From UBA12478 sp964513275 (lineage in GTDB: Bacteria; Patescibacteriota; Patescibacteriia; UBA9934; GWF2-40-263): DNA of 34,666 nucleotides. The translations under genes and the position numbers were made by a program. Location: NCBI GenBank assembly GCA_964513275.1, contig CAZELN010000009.1:1-34666 (forward strand). Reading direction: 5' to 3'. The notes beneath the pieces are model-generated. The model was not told the origin of the DNA. It saw nothing but the letters and a program-made list of their open reading frames with translations, and did not search any database. Below, piece after piece: positions 21,560 through 27,960 of the stretch. Positions within the stretch are counted from its first letter, which is position 1. Each line of letters begins with the position of its first letter.

Positions 21560-22336
21560 CTATAAGTAATCAAGCAGACGGTCGTAGGGAAAAATACTCA
21601 AAAAACCATACGACCATTGGAGCCAGAAAGACAACGTTCCGGTGAGCAGCATCACGCCTAAGACAACCAACAACACTCCGCCTACAAACGAAACATACGG
21701 TAATACAACCGAGAGCCTTCGGACTGTTTGTGTGGCATGGCCGATTCCAAGCGCGAGGAGTAAAAACGGCACGGCAAGAACAGAGAAAAAAACCATCAAT
21801 AAAAATGCTCCTTGCCAAACAGTGGACGTTGTGGACGCCAACAACAACACGGATCCAAGAATAGGTCCCACGCAGGGAGTCCAACCCAAAGCAAAGGTCG
21901 CTCCAAACAGGAAGGCACTCATGACACTCCCAGACTTGAATAACTTTGGTATTCGTACTCGGTATTCTTTGGAAAAAAGTTTTTGGAAAAATGGAACTTT
22001 ATTGAAAACTCCTATGAGATAAAGCCCAAAAAATGCAATCAACGTCCCTCCAACTTTTTCAAGAATCGACCTAAACTCTCCGAGAACAGTTCCACCAATT
22101 CCAAACAATAATCCCAATCCGATAAACACAACACTGAACCCAAGCGCATAGAACAAGCCGCCTACGAATGCCTGACGACGGATGCGTGGACGAAGCGCAG
22201 GATCCTGAAAATCTTTCGCGCTGGAACCAGAAATAAATCCAAGATATGCCGGGACAAGCGGCAGTGTACAAGGGGCAAGGAATGTCAGGACGCCCGCGAT
22301 AAACGAGGGAATAAGAAGAGAAAAAACATCAGGCAT
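21560..22336 (-). CDS. ccdA: CcdA-type thiol-disulfide transporter
   Basis: The product has 258 residues from ATG 22336, 1 nt after the VKOR-like stop. Six membrane segments form two inverted halves, with one redox Cys in each: Cys23 in LAPCTLPLVPAYLG and Cys155 in GWTPCVGPILG. This is the DsbD-beta/CcdA fold, which moves electrons from cytoplasmic thioredoxin to outside thiol proteins. The gene sits just downstream of a VKOR-type oxidase, so one operon encodes both oxidising and reducing membrane thiol enzymes. No cytochrome c gene is visible, so the partner is probably a secreted thiol protein. Confidence 0.93.
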   Translation of the reverse strand: MPDVFSLLIPSFIAGVLTFLAPCTLPLVPAYLGFISGSSAKDFQDPALRPRIRRQAFVGGLFYALGFSVVFIGLGLLFGIGGTVLGEFRSILEKVGGTLIAFFGLYLIGVFNKVPFFQKLFSKEYRVRIPKLFKSGSVMSAFLFGATFALGWTPCVGPILGSVLLLASTTSTVWQGAFLLMVFFSVLAVPFLLLALGIGHATQTVRRLSVVLPYVSFVGGVLLVVLGVMLLTGTLSFWLQWSYGFLSIFPYDRLLDYL

Positions 22337-22337
22337 A

Positions 22338-23345
22338 CTATGCGGTCGTCCACGGCACACTTCGGTGAGCAAATCGATTTTCTACAAACTGGCCGATCGT
22401 TACCGCCACAATCAGCACAAGAAGGTAGATCTTTAAAAAGTCAAAAAACAACAGAGGAGTGTCAGCTGGCAACGAACCCAAGATGAACGCCGCGTACCAA
22501 GAGACGATGGAGATGGGACCCAAGGCAAAGGCCAAACGTCTGGCACGACCCAACTCGCCTTCCTTGTGGTTATGCGGATCTCCAAAGGAGATTTTAACCA
22601 ATTTTGGGGCGATGTAGAGATTCAAAAATGCACCATTTACGACGATCACGCCCACCACGACCATCTTTGCCAAAAATTTTGGCATGCTCAGATACTGTAC
22701 TGCCTCAGGCAGGAAGAGAGCGACTCCTGAAACAATCACAAGACCTAAAGACAGCCAGATGACTTGCGAAAGCGTGGAAAGGACATCGGACTCCTCGGCT
22801 GAAATTCGTTCATCTTTCAAAAACTTGAAAAAAAAGATGTCCGCAAGCGTCGCGGCTCCCAGTCCCAGCGCCATAAACAGAATATGCAATACAACCACGA
22901 ACGATTTGTATTCTGCTAGTAATGAAAATACGAAATCACGTGCACCCAGCAAGGTAAGGACAAAAATCCCCAGACAAAATAAGGCAGACAAGAAACACCA
23001 TGTACAAATTTTTCGTAAGGACATGAGTTGAATGAACGTAAGGTACAGAGAAAACAAAAAGGCGGCCGTTGAAGTAAGTAAAAGCACAACCTCGAGCCTG
23101 GCAAAAAATATGGGTGAGGCAATGAGGAGTCCGTGTCCAACGGAGGTGAAAGCGTAATAGGCTATTCCCAACCTCTCAACAGGAACTCCAAGGAACGTTG
23201 AGTAATCACTGTGAATAACCTCAACACAGCTTCCTCGCAAAGGACAGACAAACGGCTCTGTTCGTCGTCGCTTCTTATGAAAGAGATAGAGCGCGAGAAG
23301 GAACCCTGCAAACCCTAAGAAAATAATCGAAATGGAGGGAAACAT
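22338..23345 (-). CDS. VKOR-domain protein with an extra C-terminal membrane domain
   Basis: The product has 335 residues from ATG 23345; a TTG three codons earlier is the alternative. The N-terminal 130 residues are a bacterial VKOR: Cys34 and Cys40 in VCPLRGSC, the conserved Ser50 in the HSDYSTFLGVP segment, and the quinone-side pair Cys114-Cys117 in ICTWCFLSAL. VKOR reoxidises thiols in exported proteins using quinone. The usual C-terminal thioredoxin domain is missing. Instead residues 140-335 form four to five further membrane helices with a polar, His-containing loop (DPHNHKEGELG), resembling integral proteins of unknown function. The promoter is a perfect TATAAT with extended -10. It is followed within 1 nt by ccdA. 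Confidence 0.85.
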   Translation of the reverse strand: MFPSISIIFLGFAGFLLALYLFHKKRRRTEPFVCPLRGSCVEVIHSDYSTFLGVPVERLGIAYYAFTSVGHGLLIASPIFFARLEVVLLLTSTAAFLFSLYLTFIQLMSLRKICTWCFLSALFCLGIFVLTLLGARDFVFSLLAEYKSFVVVLHILFMALGLGAATLADIFFFKFLKDERISAEESDVLSTLSQVIWLSLGLVIVSGVALFLPEAVQYLSMPKFLAKMVVVGVIVVNGAFLNLYIAPKLVKISFGDPHNHKEGELGRARRLAFALGPISIVSWYAAFILGSLPADTPLLFFDFLKIYLLVLIVAVTIGQFVENRFAHRSVPWTTA

Positions 23346-23356
23346 ATCTAGCAAGC

Positions 23357-23362
23357 ATTATA
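23357..23362 (-). promoter_or_regulatory. Extended -10 box for the VKOR-ccdA operon
   Basis: On the minus strand, consensus TATAAT with a preceding TGG. It ends 11 nt before ATG 23345, giving a leader of about 5 nt. Confidence 0.6.
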
Positions 23363-23387
23363 CCATCAGACACGAACGGATCTACGG

Positions 23388-23416
23388 TTGCGTGAGAAAA
23401 AATAGCTTGTTATAAT
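23388..23416 (+). promoter_or_regulatory. Promoter of the tRNA-Asn locus
   Basis: TTGCGT (23388-23393), 17 nt, then consensus TATAAT (23411-23416). It points at the truncated tRNA copy at 23439. The intact tRNA has no comparable promoter of its own in the nuclease gene, so this one probably drives the whole unit. Confidence 0.7.
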
Positions 23417-23431
23417 CGTGGCGCTCTTTGA

Positions 23432-23466
23432 AAAATATTCGGGGGTAGCTCAGTGGCAGAGCAGTT
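23432..23466 (+). repeat. 35-bp direct repeat, left copy (tRNA-Asn 5' fragment)
   Basis: This 35-bp stretch is identical to 23740-23774, 308 bp away. Positions 23439-23466 are the first 28 nt of tRNA-Asn (acceptor strand, D arm and the first anticodon-stem bases). The sequence then departs into two hairpins, so this copy cannot fold as a tRNA. Confidence 0.95.
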
Positions 23467-23496
23467 TCAGCCGTAGGCTGACCCGCCTGTGGCGGG
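23467..23496 (+). other. Paired hairpins between the tRNA fragment and the nuclease gene
   Basis: TCAGCC-GTA-GGCTGA (23467-23481) is directly followed by CCCGCC-TGT-GGCGGG (23482-23496). Both are perfect 6-bp stems with 3-nt loops. The GC-rich pair marks the exact point where the tRNA copy is broken. Confidence 0.85.
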
Positions 23497-23507
23497 GGCT
23501 GTTTCTT

Positions 23508-23756
23508 ATGACTTATACTATTTACGTCCTACGGAGCCTGAAAAATAAAAAACGCTATATTGGTTTTACCAGCAAAACTGTTGATGAAAGACTTCATGAA
23601 CATTTATCTGGTACGAATCAATGGACGCGACAAAATGGTCCGTTCCTTTTGATTCATACTGAATCGTTCGATGACAAACGATCGGCCATGCGACGTGAAC
23701 GCTTTCTAAAAAGCGGACAAGGTCGCCAATGGCTGGATCAAAATATTCGGGGGTAG
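23508..23756 (+). CDS. GIY-YIG nuclease domain protein inserted at tRNA-Asn
   Basis: The product has 82 residues from ATG 23508; upstream codons of the open frame are just translated tRNA sequence. The GIY-YIG core is visible as TIYVLRSLKNKKRYIGFTSK, with the conserved Arg in VDERLHEH and the later Glu in RRERFLKSGQGR. It is the small stand-alone form (YhbQ/UPF0213-like), which cuts or binds DNA. The last codons read into the second direct repeat, and the stop TAG at 23754-23756 lies inside the intact tRNA-Asn (its T-A junction after the acceptor strand). The gene is thus bounded by two copies of the tRNA 5' end, as expected for a homing-type insertion that restores its target. Confidence 0.9.
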   Translation: MTYTIYVLRSLKNKKRYIGFTSKTVDERLHEHLSGTNQWTRQNGPFLLIHTESFDDKRSAMRRERFLKSGQGRQWLDQNIRG

Positions 23757-23774
23757 CTCAGTGGCAGAGCAGTT
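23740..23774 (+). repeat. 35-bp direct repeat, right copy
   Basis: This copy is identical to 23432-23466. It contains the last codons and stop of the GIY-YIG gene and the 5' 28 nt of the intact tRNA-Asn. Confidence 0.95.
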
Positions 23775-23821
23775 GGCTGTTAACCAATTGGTCGAGGGTT
23801 CGAATCCCTCCCCCCGAGCCA
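23747..23821 (+). tRNA. tRNA-Asn (GTT), CCA encoded
   Basis: A complete cloverleaf: acceptor TCGGGGG/CCCCCGA, D arm GCTC...GAGC and anticodon stem GTTGG/CCAAT around loop CTGTTAA (anticodon GTT). The T arm is GAGGG/CCCTC with loop TTCGAAT, followed by discriminator G and an encoded CCA. Its first 10 nt overlap the end of the GIY-YIG gene. Confidence 0.97.
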
Positions 23822-23866
23822 AAAGCAAAAAGTTCTGTGGCGACCCGTCGCCGTTGAACCTCCCAT

Positions 23867-23894
23867 AAGTGCCCGACTTCGGTTGGGTGCTTTT
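23867..23894 (+). terminator. Intrinsic terminator with TTCG tetraloop
   Basis: An 11-bp stem (AAGTGCCCGAC / GTTGGGTGCTT, with three G-U pairs) closed by a TTCG loop and followed by T residues. It most likely ends the tRNA-Asn transcript. A second small hairpin, GGCGA-CCCG-TCGCC, lies before it at 23839-23852. Confidence 0.8.
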
Positions 23895-23964
23895 GGTTTT
23901 GGTAGAATCTCAATTGTGCTAATATATTCCTAGTATTTATCTCGTTCACTAAGCAATATCATCT

Positions 23965-24180
23965 ATGTCTCTCATGAACCAAGAACAACCAAAGTCCCAT
24001 TACGACGCTCCTGAGCCACCCTGGCATCTGAAATCCAAACAGTCGCATCCTAAAGAGATTCCTCAAGAGGAAAAAGGAATCCAACTCGTGCAGGACGATG
24101 ATGAACCTCCTATTCCCATGAGCGAGGAAGGTGAAGACGAACCACTCGAAATGCCTGATGCGGATGCCGAAGCAGCATAA
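23965..24180 (+). CDS. Small acidic protein, unknown
   Basis: The product has 71 residues. It is largely disordered, with Pro/Lys/Gln-rich residues 8-38 and a C-terminal acidic half (QDDDEPPIP, then EEGEDEPLEMPDADAEAA). No known domain. Start at ATG 23965; it is followed 32 nt later by another small gene. The reading frame has no competitor and heads a run of plus-strand genes, so it is probably real. Confidence 0.55.
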   Translation: MSLMNQEQPKSHYDAPEPPWHLKSKQSHPKEIPQEEKGIQLVQDDDEPPIPMSEEGEDEPLEMPDADAEAA

Positions 24181-24212
24181 ACGAATCGCTTCAACATACG
24201 CGAACTCACCCT

Positions 24213-24422
24213 ATGCAACACGAACACCATTCTCCATCCATCAACGCAGCCCTCGCAGAATTGGAAGGTATAAAAAACCGTCTATACGCAGCCGGCGCGT
24301 TTGATGTAGAACCTTCTCAACTTGAGACGATCCGGCGACAACTTATGAGCGGAACGCTTTCCCCCGAAAAGGCTCTTACAGCGGCAAACAACATCATAGA
24401 AGGACGTTCCGAATATCACTAA
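24213..24422 (+). CDS. Small helical protein, unknown
   Basis: The product has 69 residues, predicted mostly helical (INAALAELEGIKNRLYAAG, then a PSQLETIRRQLMSGTLSPEKALTAAN stretch read in parts). There is no signal or membrane segment. The C-terminal part resembles short helix-turn-helix-like bundles, but no family is recognised. It lies between the acidic gene and a membrane protein gene in the same direction. Confidence 0.6.
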   Translation: MQHEHHSPSINAALAELEGIKNRLYAAGAFDVEPSQLETIRRQLMSGTLSPEKALTAANNIIEGRSEYH

Positions 24423-24479
24423 ACGACCTAGCCGAAATTATGAACCTTCAAATAATTCAGTATCTCCTCAAACCTTTCT

Positions 24480-24863
24480 ATGTTTCATTCCCTCCAACAT
24501 CCGAAAGCCCCCGAATGGATCCTTCGTATTGCTGTTGCCGGCGAGTTTATCGGCCATGGCGCGTTTGCACTCCAAGGGAAAGAAGGTTGGTTTAAATACT
24601 TCACTCCGTTTGGGATTACAGACGAACAAACCATGGTGCAAATCTTGTTTGTCGTTGGTCTCATAGACATCCTGCTAGCCATTCACGTCCTCTGGCGTCC
24701 CTGGCGCGTCGCTGTTTTGTGGATGGCCTTTTGGGGATTATTTACTGCCCTTCTGCGGTGGCCAATCGGTCCAGATCCGTTTTGGGACTTTGTTGAACGT
24801 TGGGCAAACTGGGGTGCGCCACTGGCTCTCTACTCCTTGCTTTGTCTGAAGAAAAAGGCATGA
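24480..24863 (+). CDS. Four-helix membrane protein (DoxX-like)
   Basis: The product has 127 residues with about four hydrophobic segments (residues 13-32, 52-70, 76-95 and 108-124). The motif AGEFIGHGAFAL in the first helix is like the start of DoxX-type membrane proteins, which is only a loose resemblance. Its stop overlaps the start of xth in an ATGA arrangement, so the two are translationally coupled. Confidence 0.7.
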   Translation: MFHSLQHPKAPEWILRIAVAGEFIGHGAFALQGKEGWFKYFTPFGITDEQTMVQILFVVGLIDILLAIHVLWRPWRVAVLWMAFWGLFTALLRWPIGPDPFWDFVERWANWGAPLALYSLLCLKKKA

Positions 24864-25654
24864 CTTCCCTGAAACTCATTTCCTGGAACGTAAATGGTCT
24901 GCGTGCGGTGTTGCACAAGGATGCGTTTATTCCTTTTGTACATAAACACAATCCCGCTATTTTGTGTTTGCAGGAAACAAAAGCGAACAAGGGACAGGCG
25001 GAAATCGATCTCCCAGAATACGAAGAAATATGGAATTCAGCCGAAAAACCTGGATATGCAGGTACGGCGATATTCACCAAAATAAAACCACTCTCGATCA
25101 CGTTTGACATTCCCAATGCTGACCCGAAAAAATTTGAGGATGGATTTGGCCAACCGCTCAAAGAAGGCCGCGTCATCACCATGGAATTCATCGACTTCTT
25201 TCTTGTGAATGTCTACACTCCCAATACCAAACGCGATCTGGCGCGGTTGAAATTTCGCCACGACCTTTGGGATCCAACATTCCTTGAATACCTCAAAAGC
25301 CTTGAGAAAAACAAACCGGTCATTTTTTGCGGCGATCTCAATGTGGCCCACAAGGAAATCGACCTCGCACGACCAAACGATAATCACAAAAACGCAGGCT
25401 TCACGGATGAGGAGCGAGAAGGAGCAGATAAAATCGTTGAAGCTGGGTTCGTCGATACGTTCCGCTACTTCTCCCAAAACAAAAAAGATGCTTACACCTG
25501 GTGGAGCGCATTTGGGCGAGCCCGCGAACGCAACATCGGTTGGCGCATTGATTACTTTTTTGTGAGTCCAGAAATGAAGAAGCGCCTCAAGAGTGCTTCC
25601 ATACATTCGGACGTGATGGGGTCAGACCATTGCCCTGTGGAACTCGTTCTCTAA
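24860..25654 (+). CDS. xth: Exodeoxyribonuclease III / AP endonuclease
   Basis: The product has 264 residues from ATG 24860; the longer open frame lies within the upstream gene. The EEP-fold catalytic residues are visible: Asn10 in SWNVNGLRAV, Glu39 in CLQETK, Asp and Asn in GDLNVAHKEID, Asp in WRIDYFF and the terminal SDHCPV. It nicks DNA at abasic sites for base excision repair and has 3'-5' exonuclease activity. The length matches the ExoA/Xth family. It is coupled to the upstream membrane protein gene and followed 8 nt later by the ZIP transporter. Confidence 0.96.
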   Translation: MTSLKLISWNVNGLRAVLHKDAFIPFVHKHNPAILCLQETKANKGQAEIDLPEYEEIWNSAEKPGYAGTAIFTKIKPLSITFDIPNADPKKFEDGFGQPLKEGRVITMEFIDFFLVNVYTPNTKRDLARLKFRHDLWDPTFLEYLKSLEKNKPVIFCGDLNVAHKEIDLARPNDNHKNAGFTDEEREGADKIVEAGFVDTFRYFSQNKKDAYTWWSAFGRARERNIGWRIDYFFVSPEMKKRLKSASIHSDVMGSDHCPVELVL

Positions 25655-25662
25655 GTGTACTT

Positions 25663-26430
25663 ATGACTCTTATTTATATTCTCATCGCAACGGCTGCCAT
25701 CGCCGCCCTTTCACTCACCGGTGTTCTTATCCTATCCATCCTCAAAAAGCACGCCCACGCCGGCATGCTTGCCTTGGTCGCCCTTTCAGCTGGTGCCATG
25801 CTCGGAAACGCGTTCTTCCACCTGCTTCCAGAAGCGATCGAGTTATCAGAGGAAGGCCTGATCCCGCTCTTCACGGTCATGCTCCTCATCGTCGGTTCCT
25901 TTGTGGCGTCGTTTCTCTTTGAACAATTTTTTTCCTGGCACCACTGTCACAACGCTGATCACTGTGAACCAGCGGAAAAACCGTTCGCCCATTTAATCCT
26001 CTATTCTGACTCCATTCATAATTTCATCGATGGTCTCATCATCGCCGCCGCGTTCAGTGTTTCGCCGGCGCTTGGAGTGGCAACTACGGCGGCGATTGCC
26101 CTACACGAAGTTCCTCAAGAACTTGGCGACTACGCCGTCCTTCTGCATGGAGGATTCTCGAAAATCCGCGCGGCAATTTATAACGCTCTGGCCGCCCTCA
26201 CGGTTGTGGTTGGTGGAATCGTTGGGTTCCTGCTTGCCGATTCTGTTGACTGGGCGGTCCCGGTACTCATCCCCATCGCGATCGGTAGCTTCATTTACAT
26301 TTCAGCCGCGGATCTTCTCCCAGAACTTCGCCACAATGTCACACAAGCAAATCGATCTAGCATCCCGCTCCATTTCCTTGTTTTTCTTACTGGTCTTATC
26401 ATCATGATCGCCACGGCGCTGATGGAATAG
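25663..26430 (+). CDS. ZIP-family metal transporter
   Basis: The product has 255 residues from ATG 25663, with about eight membrane segments. The metal-site signature HNFIDG (His119, Asp123) is in helix 4 and HEVPQELGD (His148, Glu149, Glu153) in helix 5. The cytoplasmic loop before helix 4 is rich in His/Cys (WHHCHNADHC) and probably binds zinc. The ZIP family brings zinc or other divalent cations into the cytoplasm. The gene follows xth in the same run; AP endonucleases use divalent metals, but a direct link is only speculation. Confidence 0.93.
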   Translation: MTLIYILIATAAIAALSLTGVLILSILKKHAHAGMLALVALSAGAMLGNAFFHLLPEAIELSEEGLIPLFTVMLLIVGSFVASFLFEQFFSWHHCHNADHCEPAEKPFAHLILYSDSIHNFIDGLIIAAAFSVSPALGVATTAAIALHEVPQELGDYAVLLHGGFSKIRAAIYNALAALTVVVGGIVGFLLADSVDWAVPVLIPIAIGSFIYISAADLLPELRHNVTQANRSSIPLHFLVFLTGLIIMIATALME

Positions 26431-26478
26431 AAAGGTCAGTTGACAGAAAACCGTTTCGGGCGTAGGCTTGCGCGGTTG

Positions 26479-26484
26479 TATAAC
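26479..26484 (+). promoter_or_regulatory. -10 box for the Gly-rich zinc-ribbon gene
   Basis: TATAAC ends 13 nt before ATG 26498. An upstream TTGACA (26440-26445) is too distant for this box but could serve TAGGCT at 26463-26468. Confidence 0.35.
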
Positions 26485-26497
26485 AAACACATTTCTT

Positions 26498-27007
26498 ATG
26501 GCTTACGGACAAGGTAATTATGGCGGCGGAAATCGTCGTGGTGGAAACTCCTACGGGGGTGGAAGAAGTTCTTTCGGTGGAAACCGAGGTGGTTTTGGTG
26601 GAGGCTTTGGTGGCTCCAAGCCAAGCTTTCCCGCTCGATGCAACGAGTGTGGAAATTCATGCACGGTTCCGTTTAAACCAAACGGGAGTAAGCCAGTTTT
26701 GTGCCGTGATTGTTTCCGTGGCGCTGATTCCGGTGGCTTTGAACCACGACGCTCGTTTGACCAAAAGCCATCCTTTGGCGGAGGCTTCAGCGATCGCGGC
26801 GATGACCGACCTCGTCGATCTCCCTCAGGTCCTGCCCCTGTTGGTCCAAGCCTGAAATCAGAAATCCAGGCGATTAATCGAAAGCTTGACCAGATTCTCG
26901 CCATCCTGAGCAACGCAACGGTCGAAGCACAGGAAGAGGAAGAGCCGGCAATTTCCTGGGAGGAACCAGAGGAGACGCAGGAAACTGAATCAACAGACAT
27001 CGAATAA
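26498..27007 (+). CDS. Gly-rich protein with a CxxC-CxxC zinc ribbon
   Basis: The product has 169 residues from ATG 26498. The N-terminal 45 residues are a Gly/Arg/Phe/Tyr-rich repeat (YGGGNRRGGNSYGGG and similar), like RGG boxes of RNA-binding proteins. Then comes a compact zinc ribbon: CNECGNSC, about 13 residues with FKPNGSKPV, and CRDCF. This ribbon type is common in Patescibacteria and other deep lineages but has no known function. A second Arg/Gly-rich linker leads to a C-terminal helix (SEIQAINRKLDQILAIL), a likely coiled coil, and an acidic tail. The combination suggests an RNA- or DNA-binding, condensate-prone protein. It is a single-gene unit with its own terminator. Confidence 0.85.
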   Translation: MAYGQGNYGGGNRRGGNSYGGGRSSFGGNRGGFGGGFGGSKPSFPARCNECGNSCTVPFKPNGSKPVLCRDCFRGADSGGFEPRRSFDQKPSFGGGFSDRGDDRPRRSPSGPAPVGPSLKSEIQAINRKLDQILAILSNATVEAQEEEEPAISWEEPEETQETESTDIE

Positions 27008-27016
27008 TCGAATAGA

Positions 27017-27046
27017 AACGCCCCACGTGTATCGAGGGGCGTTTTT
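27017..27046 (+). terminator. Intrinsic terminator after the Gly-rich protein gene
   Basis: AACGCCCC (27017-27024) and GGGGCGTT (27036-27043) form a perfect 8-bp stem, followed by TTTG TTTT. It starts 9 nt after the stop. Confidence 0.9.
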
Positions 27047-27070
27047 GTTTTCATGATAAACTAGGATCCT

Positions 27071-27472
27071 ATGCATCTCTTCAAACGAGCTTTCATCGCG
27101 ATTGGACTGGTTTTGATTCTGCACGCCGTTCTCCTTGTCAGTGGCGGATATGCGATTGACCAAGTTGATACTCTTATGCACTTCTTGGGTGGATTTGCTA
27201 TAGCCATGCTTGGTTTGGCTATTCACCATGCGGTCGCAAGTCGCTACCACACCAAACACTCCCCCGCTTGGTATCACTATACGTTCGTCGTAGGGTTTGC
27301 GATGCTGATTGGTATTGCCTGGGAATTCCACGAATATGTCTTCGATCAAACAATCAATGTCTGGTACAACCTCCCGATGTCCCAAGTTTCTCTCACGGAC
27401 ACCATGAAAGATTTCCTCATGGACTGGTTGGGGGCAAGCGTCGCATTCTTCCTCTTAAGAAAACACCTATGA
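27071..27472 (+). CDS. DUF2238-like membrane protein
   Basis: The product has 133 residues with three to four membrane segments (about 7-28, 36-58, 72-92 and 116-130). Polar signatures lie within or beside the helices: QVDTLMHFLGGF, IAWEFHEYVFDQ and TDTMKDFLMDWLGA. This pattern (D...H, WE..E, D...D...G) fits the DUF2238/YjdJ-type family, whose role is unknown. The start ATG lies 24 nt after the preceding terminator, with -10-like TAAACT just upstream. Its stop overlaps the msrA start (ATGA). Confidence 0.75.
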   Translation: MHLFKRAFIAIGLVLILHAVLLVSGGYAIDQVDTLMHFLGGFAIAMLGLAIHHAVASRYHTKHSPAWYHYTFVVGFAMLIGIAWEFHEYVFDQTINVWYNLPMSQVSLTDTMKDFLMDWLGASVAFFLLRKHL

Positions 27473-27960
27473 CAAAAAAACAGGCTATACTAGCCGGTGG
27501 GTGTTTCTGGGGACTTGAGGATTTGATCCGTAAGCAACCTGGAGTCATCGATACAGAGGTCGGCTACACCGGCGGGTCAAATGCAGATCCGACCTATGAA
27601 GATCATCCCGGCCACGCTGAGGCGGTGCAGATTACGTATGATGCCGACGTCACTTCGTTCAAAAAACTGCTCGACTTCTTCTTCCAAATTCACAATCCCA
27701 CAACGCGCAACAGACAAGGAAACGATGTCGGTACATCCTATCGATCAACCATCTTCTTTGCCAATGAAGCAGAAAAACGAATCGGCCAGGATATGATCGA
27801 CATCGTCAACGCATCCGGTCGATGGCCTCATCCTGTCATCACAACACTCGAGCCGCTCACCACCTTCTATCCCGCAGAAAATTTTCACCAAGACTATCTG
27901 GTCAAAAACCCTGATGGGTACACCTGTCACTTCCTGCGCGGCGGAAGCTACCTGATCTAG
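27469..27960 (+). CDS. msrA: Peptide methionine sulfoxide reductase A
   Basis: The product has 163 residues from ATG 27469; the longer open frame lies inside the upstream gene. The catalytic Cys12 sits in the signature GGCFWG. Further marks are EVGYTGG, YEDHPGHAEAV and the C-terminal FHQDYL. A second Cys near the C-terminus (DGYTCHFLRGG) could act in recycling. It repairs S-methionine sulfoxide in proteins. It is coupled by ATGA to the DUF2238-like gene. Its TAG stop shares the palindromic CTAG with the stop of the convergent 27957-30221 gene. Confidence 0.96.
   Translation: MTKKQAILAGGCFWGLEDLIRKQPGVIDTEVGYTGGSNADPTYEDHPGHAEAVQITYDADVTSFKKLLDFFFQIHNPTTRNRQGNDVGTSYRSTIFFANEAEKRIGQDMIDIVNASGRWPHPVITTLEPLTTFYPAENFHQDYLVKNPDGYTCHFLRGGSYLI

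Noticed and set aside
23439..23466. A first tRNA-Asn gene
   Set aside because: Only the 5' 28 nt are present; the anticodon arm is replaced by a hairpin and there is no T arm, so it is a fragment, not a functional tRNA.
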